Position numbers and translations under genes: made by a program
In this document: in pieces, positions 1-12,987 of the stretch
Layout of the letters: each line of letters starts with the position of its first letter
Numbering within the stretch: the stretch's first letter is position 1
Notes under the pieces: generated by a model
Told to the model about the DNA's origin: nothing
Databases searched by the model: none
Seen by the model: only the letters and a program-made list of their open reading frames with translations
Assembly: GCA_011316305.1 (NCBI GenBank)
Contig: SAUG01000012.1
Coordinates: forward strand, 744,001-808,000
Direction: 5' to 3'
From: Rusavskia elegans
Lineage: Eukaryota > Ascomycota > Lecanoromycetes > Teloschistales > Teloschistaceae
DNA: 64,000 nt

Positions 1-1767
1 CCGAATTTATTATATAATAGTACGATTGTTATATAAACTCGTTTAGGAAACGGCGGGTAGATAAGTAGAAATTCCCGTATATTCAAACTAATTCTGCGGT
101 AATATAAATATAGACGTAGAGATCTCTCGATAGATCCAGAAGGTAGATATTTACGGAATTATTCCGGAAGGCATTAGAAATATAATCGTAATAGAGTACG
201 CTGGAATTAATAGTTTCTTATATACTAGAGATACGAAAAGGAGGATATTAATAGGAATAATACTAATCAAGGCGTTTTTGGTAAAGATAATATTAGTAGA
301 AATACTAAAGGCGCCGACTGAAATATCAGAGACCTAGAAGATATTAACTAAAAAGTAAAATATAGAGAAAGGAAACCTCGCGGTCGGTTTAATTTGGTAG
401 TAAGATTCGATATATTTATAAAATTAAATATTGGTCCAGAATCTTTCCGGAATCGTTTATATTTATAAAGATAAGCCGAAATACTTTCTATAATTTAATT
501 AATCTCTATATATTTTCTGTTTTAGCTTTTTCAGTTTATTTCTATTCTGGCAGGCTTTTTATAACGTTTTTTAATTCTGATATTATATAGAGTAATAGGG
601 TCCGTTTTCTCTCCGATAGTTTTTATTTAGTCTTTTTCGCTTTCTCGTAGTTTATATCTTGGAATTATTAGATTTATAGAACCTTTAGACAGGAAGAAGA
701 CGTAGTAAAGTAATAAACTAAGGACTTATTTTCAGTACTGCTACTCGGTAAATTCTAACCAGCGAAGTAGCTATAATATATAAATAACGAAGTATTTTAA
801 AGCGGTATTCGTAAATTTCTATTAGAGCCTGCGTTAAATATAGTATATTAAATATCTATAACTTAAAGATAATATATTAAAAGTCTAGTAATTCCTAATA
901 ATATTATATTATAAGCTATTAAAATTTTAGCAGTCTAATACCTCTATATTATTATAGATCTAAATAATATACCATATACTTTAAACCGTATCTAAATAAC
1001 CTTTTATCGTTCTAGAATCTAGTTTTTTCTATCCTGATTATAATATAGCAGCTCCTAGCCAGTAACTATATTCTATTACCCGAACCCTTCTAGTTTTTAT
1101 AGGCTACCGAAAATACCGTAATACAATATCCGGGAGGGATTACTAATAACCCGTCGATATATTTCTAGTTATCGTTAAATTAAAGTATAGATTTCAAATA
1201 GCGAATAAGAGACGGCTTATAGAAACAAGAGATACTATTAGCCTCGTACTAGATCTGGTAACGAAAAGAATTAGTCTCTGCTTTTTATAATTAATATAAT
1301 TTAGAATAATATTATAAATCTATTTAATATATTAATTCCTTCTAGAATAGATAATCTCGTACGATTTAAATATAATAGCTATTATTTTACTATACCGGAC
1401 TTTTTTCCTTACTAGTTTAGTATAATAGAATCGAAGATTAAAGTACTAAAATAGGACGATCCCGATAACCAGAAAGAGGAAATATTTAAAATATATACCG
1501 AATAGTTTTATAGAAGTAGCTTAATCTAAATAGAAGCCGACGGTAAAAACTATACTAGAAATACGATATTCCGGCTAGAATACCGAGATTAGAGATATTT
1601 AATATAATTTTAATTCAGATACGGAACCTATATATAGAAGAAAATCGATTTTCGAATAGAAAGCGGTTAGAATATATTCTAAGATATTTATCTATTTTCC
1701 GTAATACGGGTACCGGCGTCGGGAATTAATAAGCTAATCTTACCAGTATTTGGCTTCCAAATTTTAT
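1..1767. repeat. RIP-mutated repeat, unidentified (left part)
   Basis: Very AT-rich sequence, strongly depleted in CA and TG but keeping CG, with no open reading frame of note. It is the left half of whatever repeat the G1 element at 1773 inserted into: the 5 bases at 1768-1772 (cgtcg) recur directly after that element, so this stretch was once continuous with the sequence from 5121 onward. I do not recognise a coding domain. It is probably a transposable-element remnant; the class is unresolved. Confidence 0.6.
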
Positions 1768-1772
1768 CGTCG

Positions 1773-2182
1773 TATAACGTCCCTGTATATCAGAAGGCGT
1801 TACGCTCGAGTCTAGCTATAGCCGTAGACGTAGTCCGAGCTACTAAATAGTAAGGGAGTTCTAGTATAGATTATTATAACTAATCCTATATACCTGCAGA
1901 GATACGGTTATAATATTACGAGATATCTTTATTATAAAATAATTAAAAAGAAAATAGTAGAAATATATTTAATAATTATATTAACGACTAATAAAAGAAA
2001 CTATTTATAGGAGTAATAAACGATATATATAGTAAAAGTAACTATAAAGGCCGATAGATAGCCGTTTACTAAAAGTTCTATCTAAAAGGGCGGCTATATC
2101 GGCTATAGATAACTATAGATAATTAGGCTCGTTTATCTAACTAATCTTTCTATAGAATTTCTATAGAATTACAGACGTAATA
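1773..2182 (-). repeat. G1 copy 1, 3' LTR
   Basis: 410-bp LTR that pairs with 4711-5120. It begins tataacgtcc and ends gacgtaata in the plus orientation, which is the reverse complement of the LTR at 56822-57231. CpG-containing stretches such as cgtagacgtagtccg are preserved although the copy is heavily RIP-mutated elsewhere. Confidence 0.88.
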
Positions 2183-4710
2183 TAGCTCCTTCTATATCGC
2201 TTCTTACCTAGCGTATAATTTTTCTACGAGGTATAAAAAGAGTATTTTCCTTTTTTTTCTTTTTTTTTTTATTCTATCTCTTAATATCTTTACTATATAT
2301 TCTCGGCAAGGAAACCGGTTAAAATCCTTTTATTATATTTAATCGAGAGGAATTATAATATCTTTTCTTTATTTTCTATATACCTATAATCTTTTAAAAG
2401 AATATAAAATCGAGGTTAGTAATAATATTTATAGTAAATATATTCTGGCTTAAAAATTATATAATTTTCTAATATCTAATACTATCTATATATTAATTCT
2501 TTATTTCTTTTATCTTGCTAATCTTTATAGAAAAGCGTTTTAAAAATAAAAAAAATAAACTCTATTTTAATATTACTAGTATTTTTAATAAATATTCTAA
2601 AGTTTATCGTTATATCGAATCCTTTTTTAATTTTAAAAAGGAAATTTATAATAAATATTTAGCCTAGAAATCGGATCTCCGCCGGCTTTTTAGTAAATAA
2701 AAGTATTTTATTACTTATTATCGCGTTTTAAATAAACGTAAAAATAATTTTATTATTTAGAAGTAATATATATTATTTCGGTTCAATAAATTTAACGATC
2801 CGGTTATATTTTACTTCTCTATTAGTTTTATACTAGCCGCGTAAAAGGCTTCTATTAAATTAATACCTAGTTTTAGTTCGGATAATCTAGATTAATTTTT
2901 AAAAGATTTTAACTTCTTTCAACCTATAAAAAGCGTAGGTATCTAAAAAAGATTTAGTTAAAGGTTCTTTCGCCTTTACTTTTTATAGTAGTTTATATAT
3001 CTATATTATAAATTATTTCCGGTTCTTCTAATAGCTCTACTAAATTTTATTTTTTAGTAACTATTTTATCCTATAACGATAAGGACGGATACTAATCGAA
3101 CTTTTTATTTCTAGATTATATACTAAATACTAAGTCCGGTATTTCTTTATTCTAGTTTTTTTAGTTTAATTTATAGTATTCGATTTTATCTATAGTTTTA
3201 ACTATATTCTAGTATATTTTTCTAACGTAGTTTATTTAAAGCTATTAAATTATTTTTCTACTTTTATTATATTTTTTAGTAAATTACTAGAAAAAATAGT
3301 AATACTTTTTCTAAATCTTTATATCCTAGATTTCTCCGCCTTTTTTAAAGCTCTTATCTAATTCTATAATATCGTCGTAGTTTATTACTAAAACGGCGTC
3401 TATTTCTTTATATAAAAGATTTTTATAGGCTAGTAAATAAATTATTTATAGTTTTATTTTCTTACCTATAGTACTTTTTTCTATTAATTTTTCTAAAATT
3501 AATATTTTCTATTTATTTTCTAGAATAATATAGCTTTTTTAACTTTTAATAATAGTAAAATTTATTGTTCCGATTAATCTATTTTTTATTTTAATTTCGA
3601 TATCAAAGATTCTATTATCTTTTATTATTCGTCTATAAAAATATCCTTTAATTTTATTATAAAACCCTTTTATAACTTTATTATCTTCCTTTCTATTTAC
3701 GAGAGCTATTATTAGTTAACCTCCTATTTTAACTTTAAATATTACTATAAGGGGTTTTTCGGTTTTATATAATTTAAAATCGATTATTAGCTTTTTTTCT
3801 TATATTTTTTTTAGTTCTTTAAAATAATATCCTATCCCTATTTTATCCGATAGATAAATAGAATAAATATTATTATAGTAGGCTAACCAGCTTCTTACTA
3901 TATATTTATAAAATAATTTTTTTATTATTTTAAAAAAGTTTTTAGTTACTTTAGTCGCCTTTTTAATTAGATAATTTCTTTTAAAGTATCCTATTTTTCC
4001 GTATAAATAATAAACTTTAGTTTTTAATCTTTTAATCTCGATAGTATCGAACTTTATTAGGTTTTTTTTAGGCTTTTTTTTAGCAGGTCCTATTTTATTA
4101 AATACCTACTTATCTAAGTATATTTCGTACTATCTAGTATCGATTTTTATTATAAATTTAATAAAATCTATTAATAAATCTGGTTTTTTAATCGCTACTA
4201 TAGTTTTATTAACTTTTATTTAGAATTCTTTATAGAAGTAGACTTTTAGAACTAAATCCTTCTAGTCTATTTTATAAACTAATATTCTAAACTAAATAGT
4301 ATAAATAACTACCGACTTCTACTATTTTAAAACTATTAGTCTTTTTTTTATTATTCTATTTTTATTATTATTTCCGAAGGTTTCTTTTATAGCTATAATA
4401 AGATTACCGAAGGTATAGAAGATTTATAATATTTTATCTTCTCTCTATCCTTTTAGGTTATCGAGATAATCTTCTACTCGAAGCTATATCTAATTAAAGG
4501 CAGTTCCTTCTAGATATAATATTATAAATAGAATTTTAACTACTTCGTTTAGAAACTGGTTTATATATAATACGAAGTAGATATTTATCTAAATAACCTA
4601 TAATTTTAAAGATCCTTTATTTCCTTTATAGATATTTAGTATTACTATTTAATAGTATCGCTTCGATTCGTAGATCGGGATAACGAGATTAATATAGTAA
4701 ATTATTAAAA

Positions 4711-5120
4711 TATAACGTCCCTATATATTAGAGGGCGTTATATTTAAGCCTAGCTATAGCCGTAGACGTAGTCCGAACTATTAAATAGTAAAGGAATTCT
4801 AGTATAGATTATTATAATTAATCCTATATACCTATAAAGGTACGGTTATAATATTACGAGATATCTTTATTATAAAGTAATTAAAAAGAGAATAATAGAA
4901 ATATATTTAATAATTATATTAACGACTAATAAAAGAAACTATCTATAGAAGTAATAAATAATATATATAGTAAAAGTAGCCGTAAAGACCGATAGATAGC
5001 TATCTACTAAAAGTCTTATTTGGAAAGACGGCTATATCGGCTATAGGCGGCTATAGATAATTAGGCTCGTTTACCTGATCAATTCTTTTATAGAACTTCT
5101 GTGGAGTTGCGGACGTAATA
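4711..5120 (-). repeat. G1 copy 1, 5' LTR
   Basis: 410-bp LTR of the same length as its partner at 1773-2182, differing mostly by C/T and G/A changes. The bases beside it on the internal side (ttttaataa read on the minus strand) match those beside the 5' LTR of copy 2 (ctttaataa), as expected for the primer-binding-site end. It is followed by the target duplication cgtcg at 5121-5125. Confidence 0.88.
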
Positions 5121-5125
5121 CGTCG

Positions 5126-8100
5126 CCGCGGACGATATTCTCTTCTAACTTTTAGATAAATTACCGACGTACTAGTAGCGTAACTATTTAGATATAGCTA
5201 AAACAGGTTATTTTAACCTATAGATCCGATATAAATTACTCGTCCAAGCCTAGCCAAAGATAAACGTTATTAGACGACGGTAATTTAGTTAAAGGGTTTA
5301 ATACGGATAGTTTTACCTCTGTTCCTATATCTTTATATTAGGAGGAAAAGGAAGATAGAAGAATATATACCGGGTATCGGCCGTAGTAATAGCTTAACTA
5401 CTATAACGTAACCAAGATCCGTCCTAAAACGAAGATTATTAAGGTTTTACGGTATAACTTTATTAGCTTTAAATTTTTTAAAGATTTCTATTCGATTTCT
5501 ACTATAATATCCTGGTTTTCTTTTTAGTTTCAGTAAAGACTATAGATCTAAAAAGCGAATTTATATAGTAAATTATTTAGTATACTATTAATACCTTTCG
5601 AACCGGCTTGATTTCTACTAGATCTGACTAAAATCGCAGTTTTAACGATATTTTCGACGCTATTTTTAAAGAATTCTTCTATCGATAATTTTCGACTAAA
5701 ATAGGTTTCAGTCTGTAGTATTTTAATACTATAGGATATAAGTAACTCTACCCGATAGTAGAGGTTCTGCAATTTTAATTTATCGCCTAGATTATAGTAA
5801 ATATCAGATCTTCCTCTATTATTAATATCTACTAATAAGATTCGGTATTATTATAGTAATACTAAATATCCAGCCAGTAAAATATTCCCGCGTAAACGAA
5901 ACTATCTCCTATATAGACGGTCTAGATTATAGTAGATATTAGACCTTTTTCTATTATTAATATCTGCTGACAAAAATTAGTATTATTATAGAAACGTTAG
6001 ATACCCGGTCTATAAAATATCTTTACGTAAATAGAACTATCAGTTAATAATAGTAGGAGATTATATTCGACTGTACTACTAGCTAAATTGTATTTGACTT
6101 TACTATTAAAATTCGATATCGAGAAATAGTATATACGAGATTATAATTAGTTTAAAGTAGCTAAAACGTTTATCTTTATTACCGTACGCTACAGGATCTA
6201 TATTTTTATATACCTTTCGATTGGTTTTATTATAGTAGCTGGTAGGACAGAGTAATACTTTATAAATATACTACTATTACTACTTCTATCCTTTAGCTAG
6301 CTAGTCTTCGGGCTCGGCCTATTAGTATAGAGGTATAGAATCGCTATTACCGTCGGATTCTTTTAGATCAGCTTTTTTTTCGTTAACCGATCGATTCTAG
6401 CTTCTATCTACTAGTAAATCCAGGACCAGACGTTAGATATCTATTATCTTATATATATCGTCGCCGTCTATTTATAATATTCTATACTCGCGTATACCGA
6501 TAAATATTTCTAGTAGACTACGATAAGTAAACGTTCTCCAATTCTAGTTCTAAAATAGTTTAGATTCTCGAAACTGGCAGTTATTAATATCGCTATCTAT
6601 TTCTAGAACTTTAAAATCCAGTTCGATAATAGTACCTACGAAGTTCTAGAATATACCGCTAGATTCTATAACGATTTTAGCTCTGATATTAAATAATATA
6701 ATAGAGAAGCGGGACTACTCTTCTACCTTTTTACTACTAGCGAGGCCTATATAAACTAAATACTATAAATCGACGTACTATAGAAGATATACCTAAAACT
6801 GCTATCTAATCTCTTTAATTTCCTGCCGACGAGTTCCGGAAAAAAGATCGAAAAAGCCGCGTTAGACGTATATATTAATACGATACAGCCGTAAGTTAAT
6901 AAAGTCTTAGCGATCGGGTCCAGGATCTATCGTAAATTTTCGAATATCTAATTCTAGGAAGCCCGAGGTACCAGCTAACTTTAAAGCGCTAAAGATACCG
7001 TATAGGTATTCTACTAGTAGGTAATTTATAAACGATTATTCCTCGAATATATCCGCAGAATCTAAACCAGTCGTATTAATAAAACCTAAATAACGGCGCG
7101 GTCTATTAAGGTTTTTAATATAGGCTATAAAAAAGCTATTAACGCTTCCGGAAATATAGTAAAATCGTTTAAAGACAGCTTTACTAGATTCCAGAACTTT
7201 AACCGTATTTTCTAATATCTTTAAATATAGTAGAGATCGCGTTAAAATAAACCAGTTAAGGTTTACCTTTCTATTATCTATTTCTCGACGGACTATACGA
7301 AATAGAGTTTACTAGACTAGAAACGAAAAGACCGGAGGTATAAAAAGTCTTTATTTAAATTACCTACAGACCGGGTATTCTAGCTATACCAGGTATATAC
7401 TAACGAAAAGATTCGTTAATTTGGATTTTGGTATAAGTCGCCTTTAACTAGTAAAGTATCTATTTATTCTTTATATTACTGGAGATTTCTATCCTATATA
7501 TCTATATCTGTTATTAGCAGCTATTTCGTCTACTTTCTTTTTAAGACTGGCGAAAAGACTGTAGGTATATTATAGATTATTTCCTTTATATCTATTAGGC
7601 GAATTAAATAATAGTATTTTTAGATAGAATTTAATCGTAATACGATCTATATATTAATACGATATTTTTTCCTATATAGTTAAATATTACTACTGAAGTT
7701 GATTATATTAAAATAGTATTTTATTATAGGACAGCGAGGTTGTTTTTAATAGTTAATTATATAAAGAAAGTATCGATACCAGATATTCTATAATACTTTT
7801 ATATCTTTCCTTTAATAGAAAGATTATATTTTTATTATAAGTTTTTCTATCTAATATATCTAAGCTAGCAGGTAGTTTCCTACTAAAAACGAGATCCCCC
7901 GTAGTTAATACGAAAGAGAAAGATTCGAGGCTCCTGCCTCCTAACTGGTTTATAAAAGTATTTACTAATACTAGTTAACTTTCCGAACGTTTCGTCGGTC
8001 TTATTCCTACTTAAACGATCGTAGAAATTAATTTATCTAGATAGCCAGGGGTTCGACTTTTAAGATTATTTATAATAAAAATTCCTCGTCTGCTCTTAGT

Positions 8101-10005
8101 TCTAATTCTAGAGTAGGACGAGACGTACGGAAGCTATTAAAAGCAGGCGAAAGATTATAGCCTAATATCGAAGACGAAGGGTTATAGCCTAGTAATAGAA
8201 GTAACGGAGTTCCGGGAAGACCCCGGACCTAATAATCTTCGGCGGTAGTTTTTTATTACCTTTTATTTCTAGTAGTATTAGCGGCAGATAGTTTATTATC
8301 GAGATATAAAGGAAAGATTCTAGCCGTTACGCTTTTGTCTTTTAGTTTATAGGAACGTTATTCCTGTTAGGGATTTACTAATATATTAATAACGTATTAC
8401 GTAAACCTTTATAGAGTAGTAGAAATATCGATCGCGGCGGAAATAGGTTCGGGGTATTCTATAACCGTTACTTCGGGAGATTAGCTATAATTACGCTATA
8501 CTAGAAAACAGGAAATTTATTTAGAATTATAGAATCGACTAGATTTTATATAGTAGCCGCTATATTAGGAATATAGTTAGACGTATACTCTAGATATATA
8601 TAGTAAACTATAGAATTCTAAAATTAAAAATTACGGTAGCGTAGACCCCTGCCTTTTTTTATAAAGCCGATATATTTAGGCTTTTAGGATCTTAAGATTC
8701 TTAGAGGCTCGAGACTTTAAAAAATTGATACTATTCTAAGGAATAAATAGAAGGAGGGAATAAGAAATAGATAAAAAAATAGAAGATAATAAAAGAAATT
8801 TTTAAAGGTAATACCGATTAAAAAATAATATTTACTTAACTTACTTGTCGGTATTAATATTTAGATATTTAAAAGAAAGGATTTAATTTTATATAACTAA
8901 AGTTAAGTTCTATAATAAATAGCGCTAAAAGGTTTTAGTATAAAAAACCAGATATTTCGTAATTTATAGAGAGATATAATATATAACGAAAATCTCTGAA
9001 AATTTAATAAAATCGCAGTTTATAGAAAGTTATAATATATAATATATAGTATATAACGGGAACTTGCTTTATATTCGAACTACGGTCGGTTAAAAATCTA
9101 AAATTATAGTAAACTATAATTTAAAAATATCTATACCGGAGTAATATATATAAAGATCTTTTACTCGTTACTCTATCGTTTTCTTTATACGACTAGCGGT
9201 ATACTAAGTAGATAATATTATTATAGTAAAAAAGACTTACTTATTAAAGGGATAGGAAAATCTAATTAGATAGTAGATTCTACCGCGCGAAGCGCCTGTA
9301 TCTTGGTAATATTTCGGTATTTAAACGCGATTTTAATTTTCGTTCGGCTTAATAGTAAACGATTAGTATTAATTAAATCCTCGTCTAATATTTTAACCAG
9401 ATAATTTCTTTTAGCCTAGATTATAAAAGATTCTTCTATAAATCGGCGAAAGATATATAATAATAGAAAAAAGACTCGTAGAATTCTAGGCTAGTTTTAT
9501 AGAAGTTACTATACTATAAGTATAGGCGGAATAGAAGTTAAACGTATTTTACAAACGGGAATATACGTAGTAGACGAAAATTAAATAGTTTAAAGTAGCT
9601 AACGAGGCTTGAGCTATTAAATATAAAAAGATCGACCGGTAAAAAGTAGAACTTGAATTATAGCTAAGAAAAAAAGCTAGCGGTATTAAAGCTAGCGGTA
9701 TTAGAGCTAGCGATATTTAGAATAGCGTTCTCGGATTTAATATTTAGATAGTAGTACTAGGTTTGGTAATATTAGATCTAGTAAGATTAGAGCTAGCGGG
9801 AGTAGTATTAACGGTATTTAGTCAAAATCCTGCTATAGCTGCTTAAAATAAAGCTGTATTCTATAGAGTAATATAATAAAGTAAATATCTTATATCTCGA
9901 AAACAGATAAAAGTATATATATTTATAATATAATACGGTTAAACCGTATATAGACGTATATATATAATCTGATATTTTTTTATTACGAACGTTATTTTAT
10001 ATAGT
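5126..10005. repeat. RIP-mutated repeat, unidentified (right part)
   Basis: AT-rich, CA/TG-depleted sequence continuing the repeat split by G1 copy 1. Stops occur in every frame; the only 74-codon open frame (5548-5772, minus) has no recognisable content. It contains a 135-bp tandem duplication at 5788-6055 and, near 9670-9820, a short direct repeat built on gctagcggtatt. Base composition rises slightly toward 10 kb. I could not assign a transposon class: no YxDD or DDE block was convincing by eye. Confidence 0.55.
5788..6055. repeat. Imperfect 135-bp tandem duplication
   Basis: The sequence beginning tagattatagtaaatatc at 5788 recurs from 5923 as tagattatagtagatatt. Similarity continues through the segments around ctattattaatatct and gtattattatag to about 6055. 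Differences are mainly transitions, as expected for RIP acting on a local duplication. Confidence 0.7.
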
Positions 10006-10173
10006 AAATTACGAAAACACTATTCTACGTAGTAAATCACGAAGATATTTTTCTACGTAGTAATTTATAAAGATACTGTTCTATACGGTAAACCACGAAA
10101 ATACTATTCTACGTAATAAGTCAGGAAAATGCTGTTCTACGCAGTAAATCACGAAAATACTGTTTTATACGGT
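10006..10173. repeat. 28-bp minisatellite, six units, at the island border
   Basis: Six head-to-tail 28-bp units without spacers. The core is a cacgaaaatactgttctacg type motif, seen as variants starting aaattacgaaaacac, aaatcacgaagat, aatttataaagat, aaaccacgaaaat, aagtcaggaaaat and aaatcacgaaaat. The array lies exactly where the AT-rich block gives way to normal composition. The absence of unique spacers rules out a CRISPR-like array. Confidence 0.85.
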
Positions 10174-11571
10174 GAAAAATGCGACTCCTCGGTTAGTATA
10201 GTTAGTTACCCTGTCGTATATATACTGGGATTCAGTCCCAGGATTCAGCCCCAGAACTCTGCCCCAGATTTTACGATTTATTAGAAATACTTTGTTCTTT
10301 GATATTAGAATATCCATTACTATTTAGTTCCGTGCCCGAAATTGTTGCGGGGCGATCTACTACGAGACGGTGATTATAGTCATCTTTCGTACAATAGGTT
10401 CGGAACAACAAGGCGTGAGGTGTCAAGTCTATGGTCACAGTCAAAACGGGTATAATTCTTTCTCAAGCTATATAGACAATTCATGCTTCCCACAGATAAA
10501 AGCGATATCGAATATATTCACGGAGCGTTGGAACATTTCCTGAGAATAAAGAATTACGTACAGGCTATAGATGAAAAGTTCCGACAGCTATAATTAAACA
10601 ATAAACCACGGACCCCCTTCAAGCCCTGTCTTGTCATATTCCCAAAAGTACCGCCATTGTCGAAACAACAAACATCTACTCATAGAGTACAGGAACCATT
10701 GATACCAAGTGAGGAGCCGTGCCGCGGAGCGACCTAAAGAGCACGAAGAGATATAGCTTACCAGCATGAAGGGAAGCGTGCTGTTGGTTGCTCAAGGAAA
10801 AGTGCATCTACAGTACAGGAAGCATCAGCGTCAAGCAAGGGCGTAGCGACGCAGGGAACCCGAGGAAACACAGCTCAATATTATCGACGGGCATCTTAGT
10901 GGGCGGATTTGTGATCGCTACGCGTAGAGCGACATCATCAGTCTTGATTAGTGCAAGGTGCGATTGTTTAACTCTGGATAGTTGACGAGCTGGAGGCTGG
11001 AGGAAAGGGTAACTGATAGGTTGAAGGGTGGAAAGGAGAACATAGGACGAGCTGAAGGGCTGAGAAGTGAAATATCTTACGAACTGAAAGGCAGGTAGAT
11101 CTTAGTAATTCAAAATCATGAAATACTTCACGGCTGTCATGGGATTACAACCAAATTGCCTCGACTAAAAGCCCGTGAAACGGGTATAACCAGCCTGTTG
11201 CCATCTTGCTCTGAGATGGACCGCTCTGATCTTGTCTTATCTCTCTTATATCTGGCCATGCGCTGGAACACGTGGCAGCAAACGGCCAGCAGTCATTATA
11301 TGATCTGCGCAGGGTGAAATTTGGGGACAGACGAAGTCATTAGGGTCATGAACCTCCGTCGTAAAGACAATAGTGCAGACACTTTCTCCTGTATCAACCC
11401 TACCTTATGACATGCTGATGCAAGCAGCTGCTTTTCACTCCTAGCAAACCCCAAGGCTTTGGCCGGACATCTCCTCAGAAATGCTGCCTTTTTGTTTCAT
11501 CGATCCAATGACAGGTCATCATTGCTTGCAAAACAATTCCGAGACCTAACATCGAACCAGACGCTGCCCGT
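10174..11571. other. Intergenic, left edge of the gene island
   Basis: Composition is normal and CA/TG are present, so RIP stops here. A short iteration of a ttcagcccca/ctctgcccca type motif lies at 10230-10270. Short open frames (for example 10788-10985, plus) have neither family resemblance nor gene-like context. I see no tRNA and no convincing promoter. Confidence 0.5.
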
Positions 11572-12987
11572 CTATTGACGGAATTCATTTCCAGTACTAA
11601 TGGTAGATACCGACGCTTGGTCTGTGTCCTGCAACACTTTGAGAATCGTAGAAATGCTCTCGTTTGTAAAGGGGGCAAAGCGATTGGGCATTTCCGTCAC
11701 TAAGACGTCTTGGTTAGAAAATTGACCGACCAATAATTTGTTTGGTCCTTACACATCCCACAGATCTTGACCTCCGATTCCTTGGAGATCACACCGATCA
11801 TGCTACCTTTGAGACCGAACCATCCCAGTATGGTAGACCGCCGCACCGTGGGAGCAGACATTGAAGGGAGCATCCTCAAGCATTTCACCAACAGCCAAAG
11901 CGCTGGAGTTTGGCACGAAGAAGTCGGAGTGCACACAGGTTTATCCTGACAGAATTAGAAGTAGTTTTGTTGAGGCATTCAGACCTTACTAACCGCGTCC
12001 TTACATTCCAGGACTTTGATCGCCTTTTCGACTTCCTTTTGGCGCAGTAGAGCTTTTGGGAGCTGCTTAACATAGTAATTGAATCTTTCAATATACTCCC
12101 GAGAGTCAACCGCGGCAGCATAGCCAACTGAAAAGATTTGGCGCGGTCTGGGACCAGGAGTGACGGGTTGAAGCTGCTGGAAGTGGACGCTATCCTACCA
12201 AGGCTCTCGACCGGGTGCAAGGCGGAAACTGCAAGATCGAATGCGAAAGTGTAATAGACGAGGTGGGCCTTCTTGGCAGAGAGGTCTGAACAAATCATTA
12301 GGGATTTGTTTGCTCTACCGATCCGTAGGACAGTAATACTTGGAGGGCAGAGGGGCCGGCGCTGTTTGGACGACCAGACTACGTCGATATACACCTGTGA
12401 ATACTTAGGGTCTTCGAACAGTTCCGTTACCTCCACCTTCGCCGTTGATGCAACGACTTGTATTAAGAAAGAGGTCCATTCCGAGGCAGAACCCAGATGG
12501 GATAAACGGAGAGTTGTTTTGTGCTTCGGATTGATCTGATCCACTACGGAGCTTACCAGATGCAAGGCCCTGCTTCGCCGCTGCACGGAGGCCCCCCGAC
12601 AAGGTTATTTTTGGTGGTATTAGAGAAGGGTCAGCAAACCTCCATCCCGCTTTGGTCCTCCCAATCCTGGATAGTGGAAGCCCGCTCGATCGTACCACTA
12701 GCCTCTACGGCATACCAACTCTTCCAGCCCATACTCCCATCGACCTGTACAGGACCAAAATGTGGCGCGTGTCTATTCCCGAGGACTGGCGGAGGTCGTA
12801 AGAATCGCAGAGGTATTCCGAGACATTTATCAGTTGTATTGAAGTGCGAATGTTGCGTCCTCAAGAGGCTGTTTGGAATAGCAAACCCCCACAGGTCCGT
12901 GGGGATGGGTAAATGACGAAGACATCGCCGTGATAGTAGGAGATGGAGTAGTAACCTGATATATACGATCTCGCAAGTGCTGGTCAA
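11572..12987 (-). CDS. Unrecognised multi-exon protein, 5' end unresolved
   Basis: I do not recognise the family. Four introns connect open pieces on the minus strand. The proposed exons are about 12987-12640, 12580-12230, 12176-11994, 11945-11753 and 11708-11572, with the stop at 11574-11572. Introns are 44 to 59 bp: gtttgc..gtgcag, gtttcc..ttccag, gttagt..gtcag and gtaagg..ccaag, the last with a ttctaac branch-like site. Joined frames give about 403 codons with natural-looking stretches such as REYIERFNYYVKQLPKAL and NRFAPFTNESISTILKVLQ. The third intron is the weak link: the better donor (gtaagg at 11989) would put a stop directly after the junction, so the 3' part could be wrong or the gene broken. 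No ATG is available near 12987 in this frame, so there must be an upstream exon, possibly within 13108-12975 or the ATG-started frame at 13488-13288. It could be an orphan gene or a decaying pseudogene. Confidence 0.4.

Larger units (their letters stand above)
1773..5120 (-). mobile_element. Ty3/gypsy LTR element G1, copy 1 (gag-only remnant)
   Basis: Direct repeats of 410 bp at 1773-2182 and 4711-5120 flank 2.5 kb. The element ends are TG..TA type (CA changed to TA by RIP), and a 5-bp target duplication cgtcg sits at 1768-1772 and 5121-5125. A polypurine tract (agaaggagct, minus strand) abuts the LTR at 1773-2182, so the element reads on the minus strand with its 5' LTR on the right. Just inside that LTR, minus-strand translation at about 4.3-4.7 kb resembles chromovirus gag (pieces such as LYLEGTAFN and EDYLDNLKG). 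A zinc-knuckle-like stretch follows near 4.0 kb. I could find no reverse transcriptase or integrase, so this looks like a shortened derivative. In-frame TAA and TAG stops show that it is dead. The LTRs match those of the element at 56822-60791. Confidence 0.85.

Noticed and set aside
5548..5772. 74-codon minus-strand frame in the left AT-rich block
   Set aside because: It lies wholly within RIP-mutated repeat, has no recognisable domain and is the sort of frame expected by chance where stops are distributed unevenly.
10006..10173. CRISPR-like array
   Set aside because: The 28-bp units are directly adjacent with no unique spacers, and the genome is eukaryotic. It is a minisatellite.
11767..12916. 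Plus-strand frames opposite the unrecognised gene
   Set aside because: They are shorter, lack ATG-to-splice continuity and read less like protein than the minus-strand exons.
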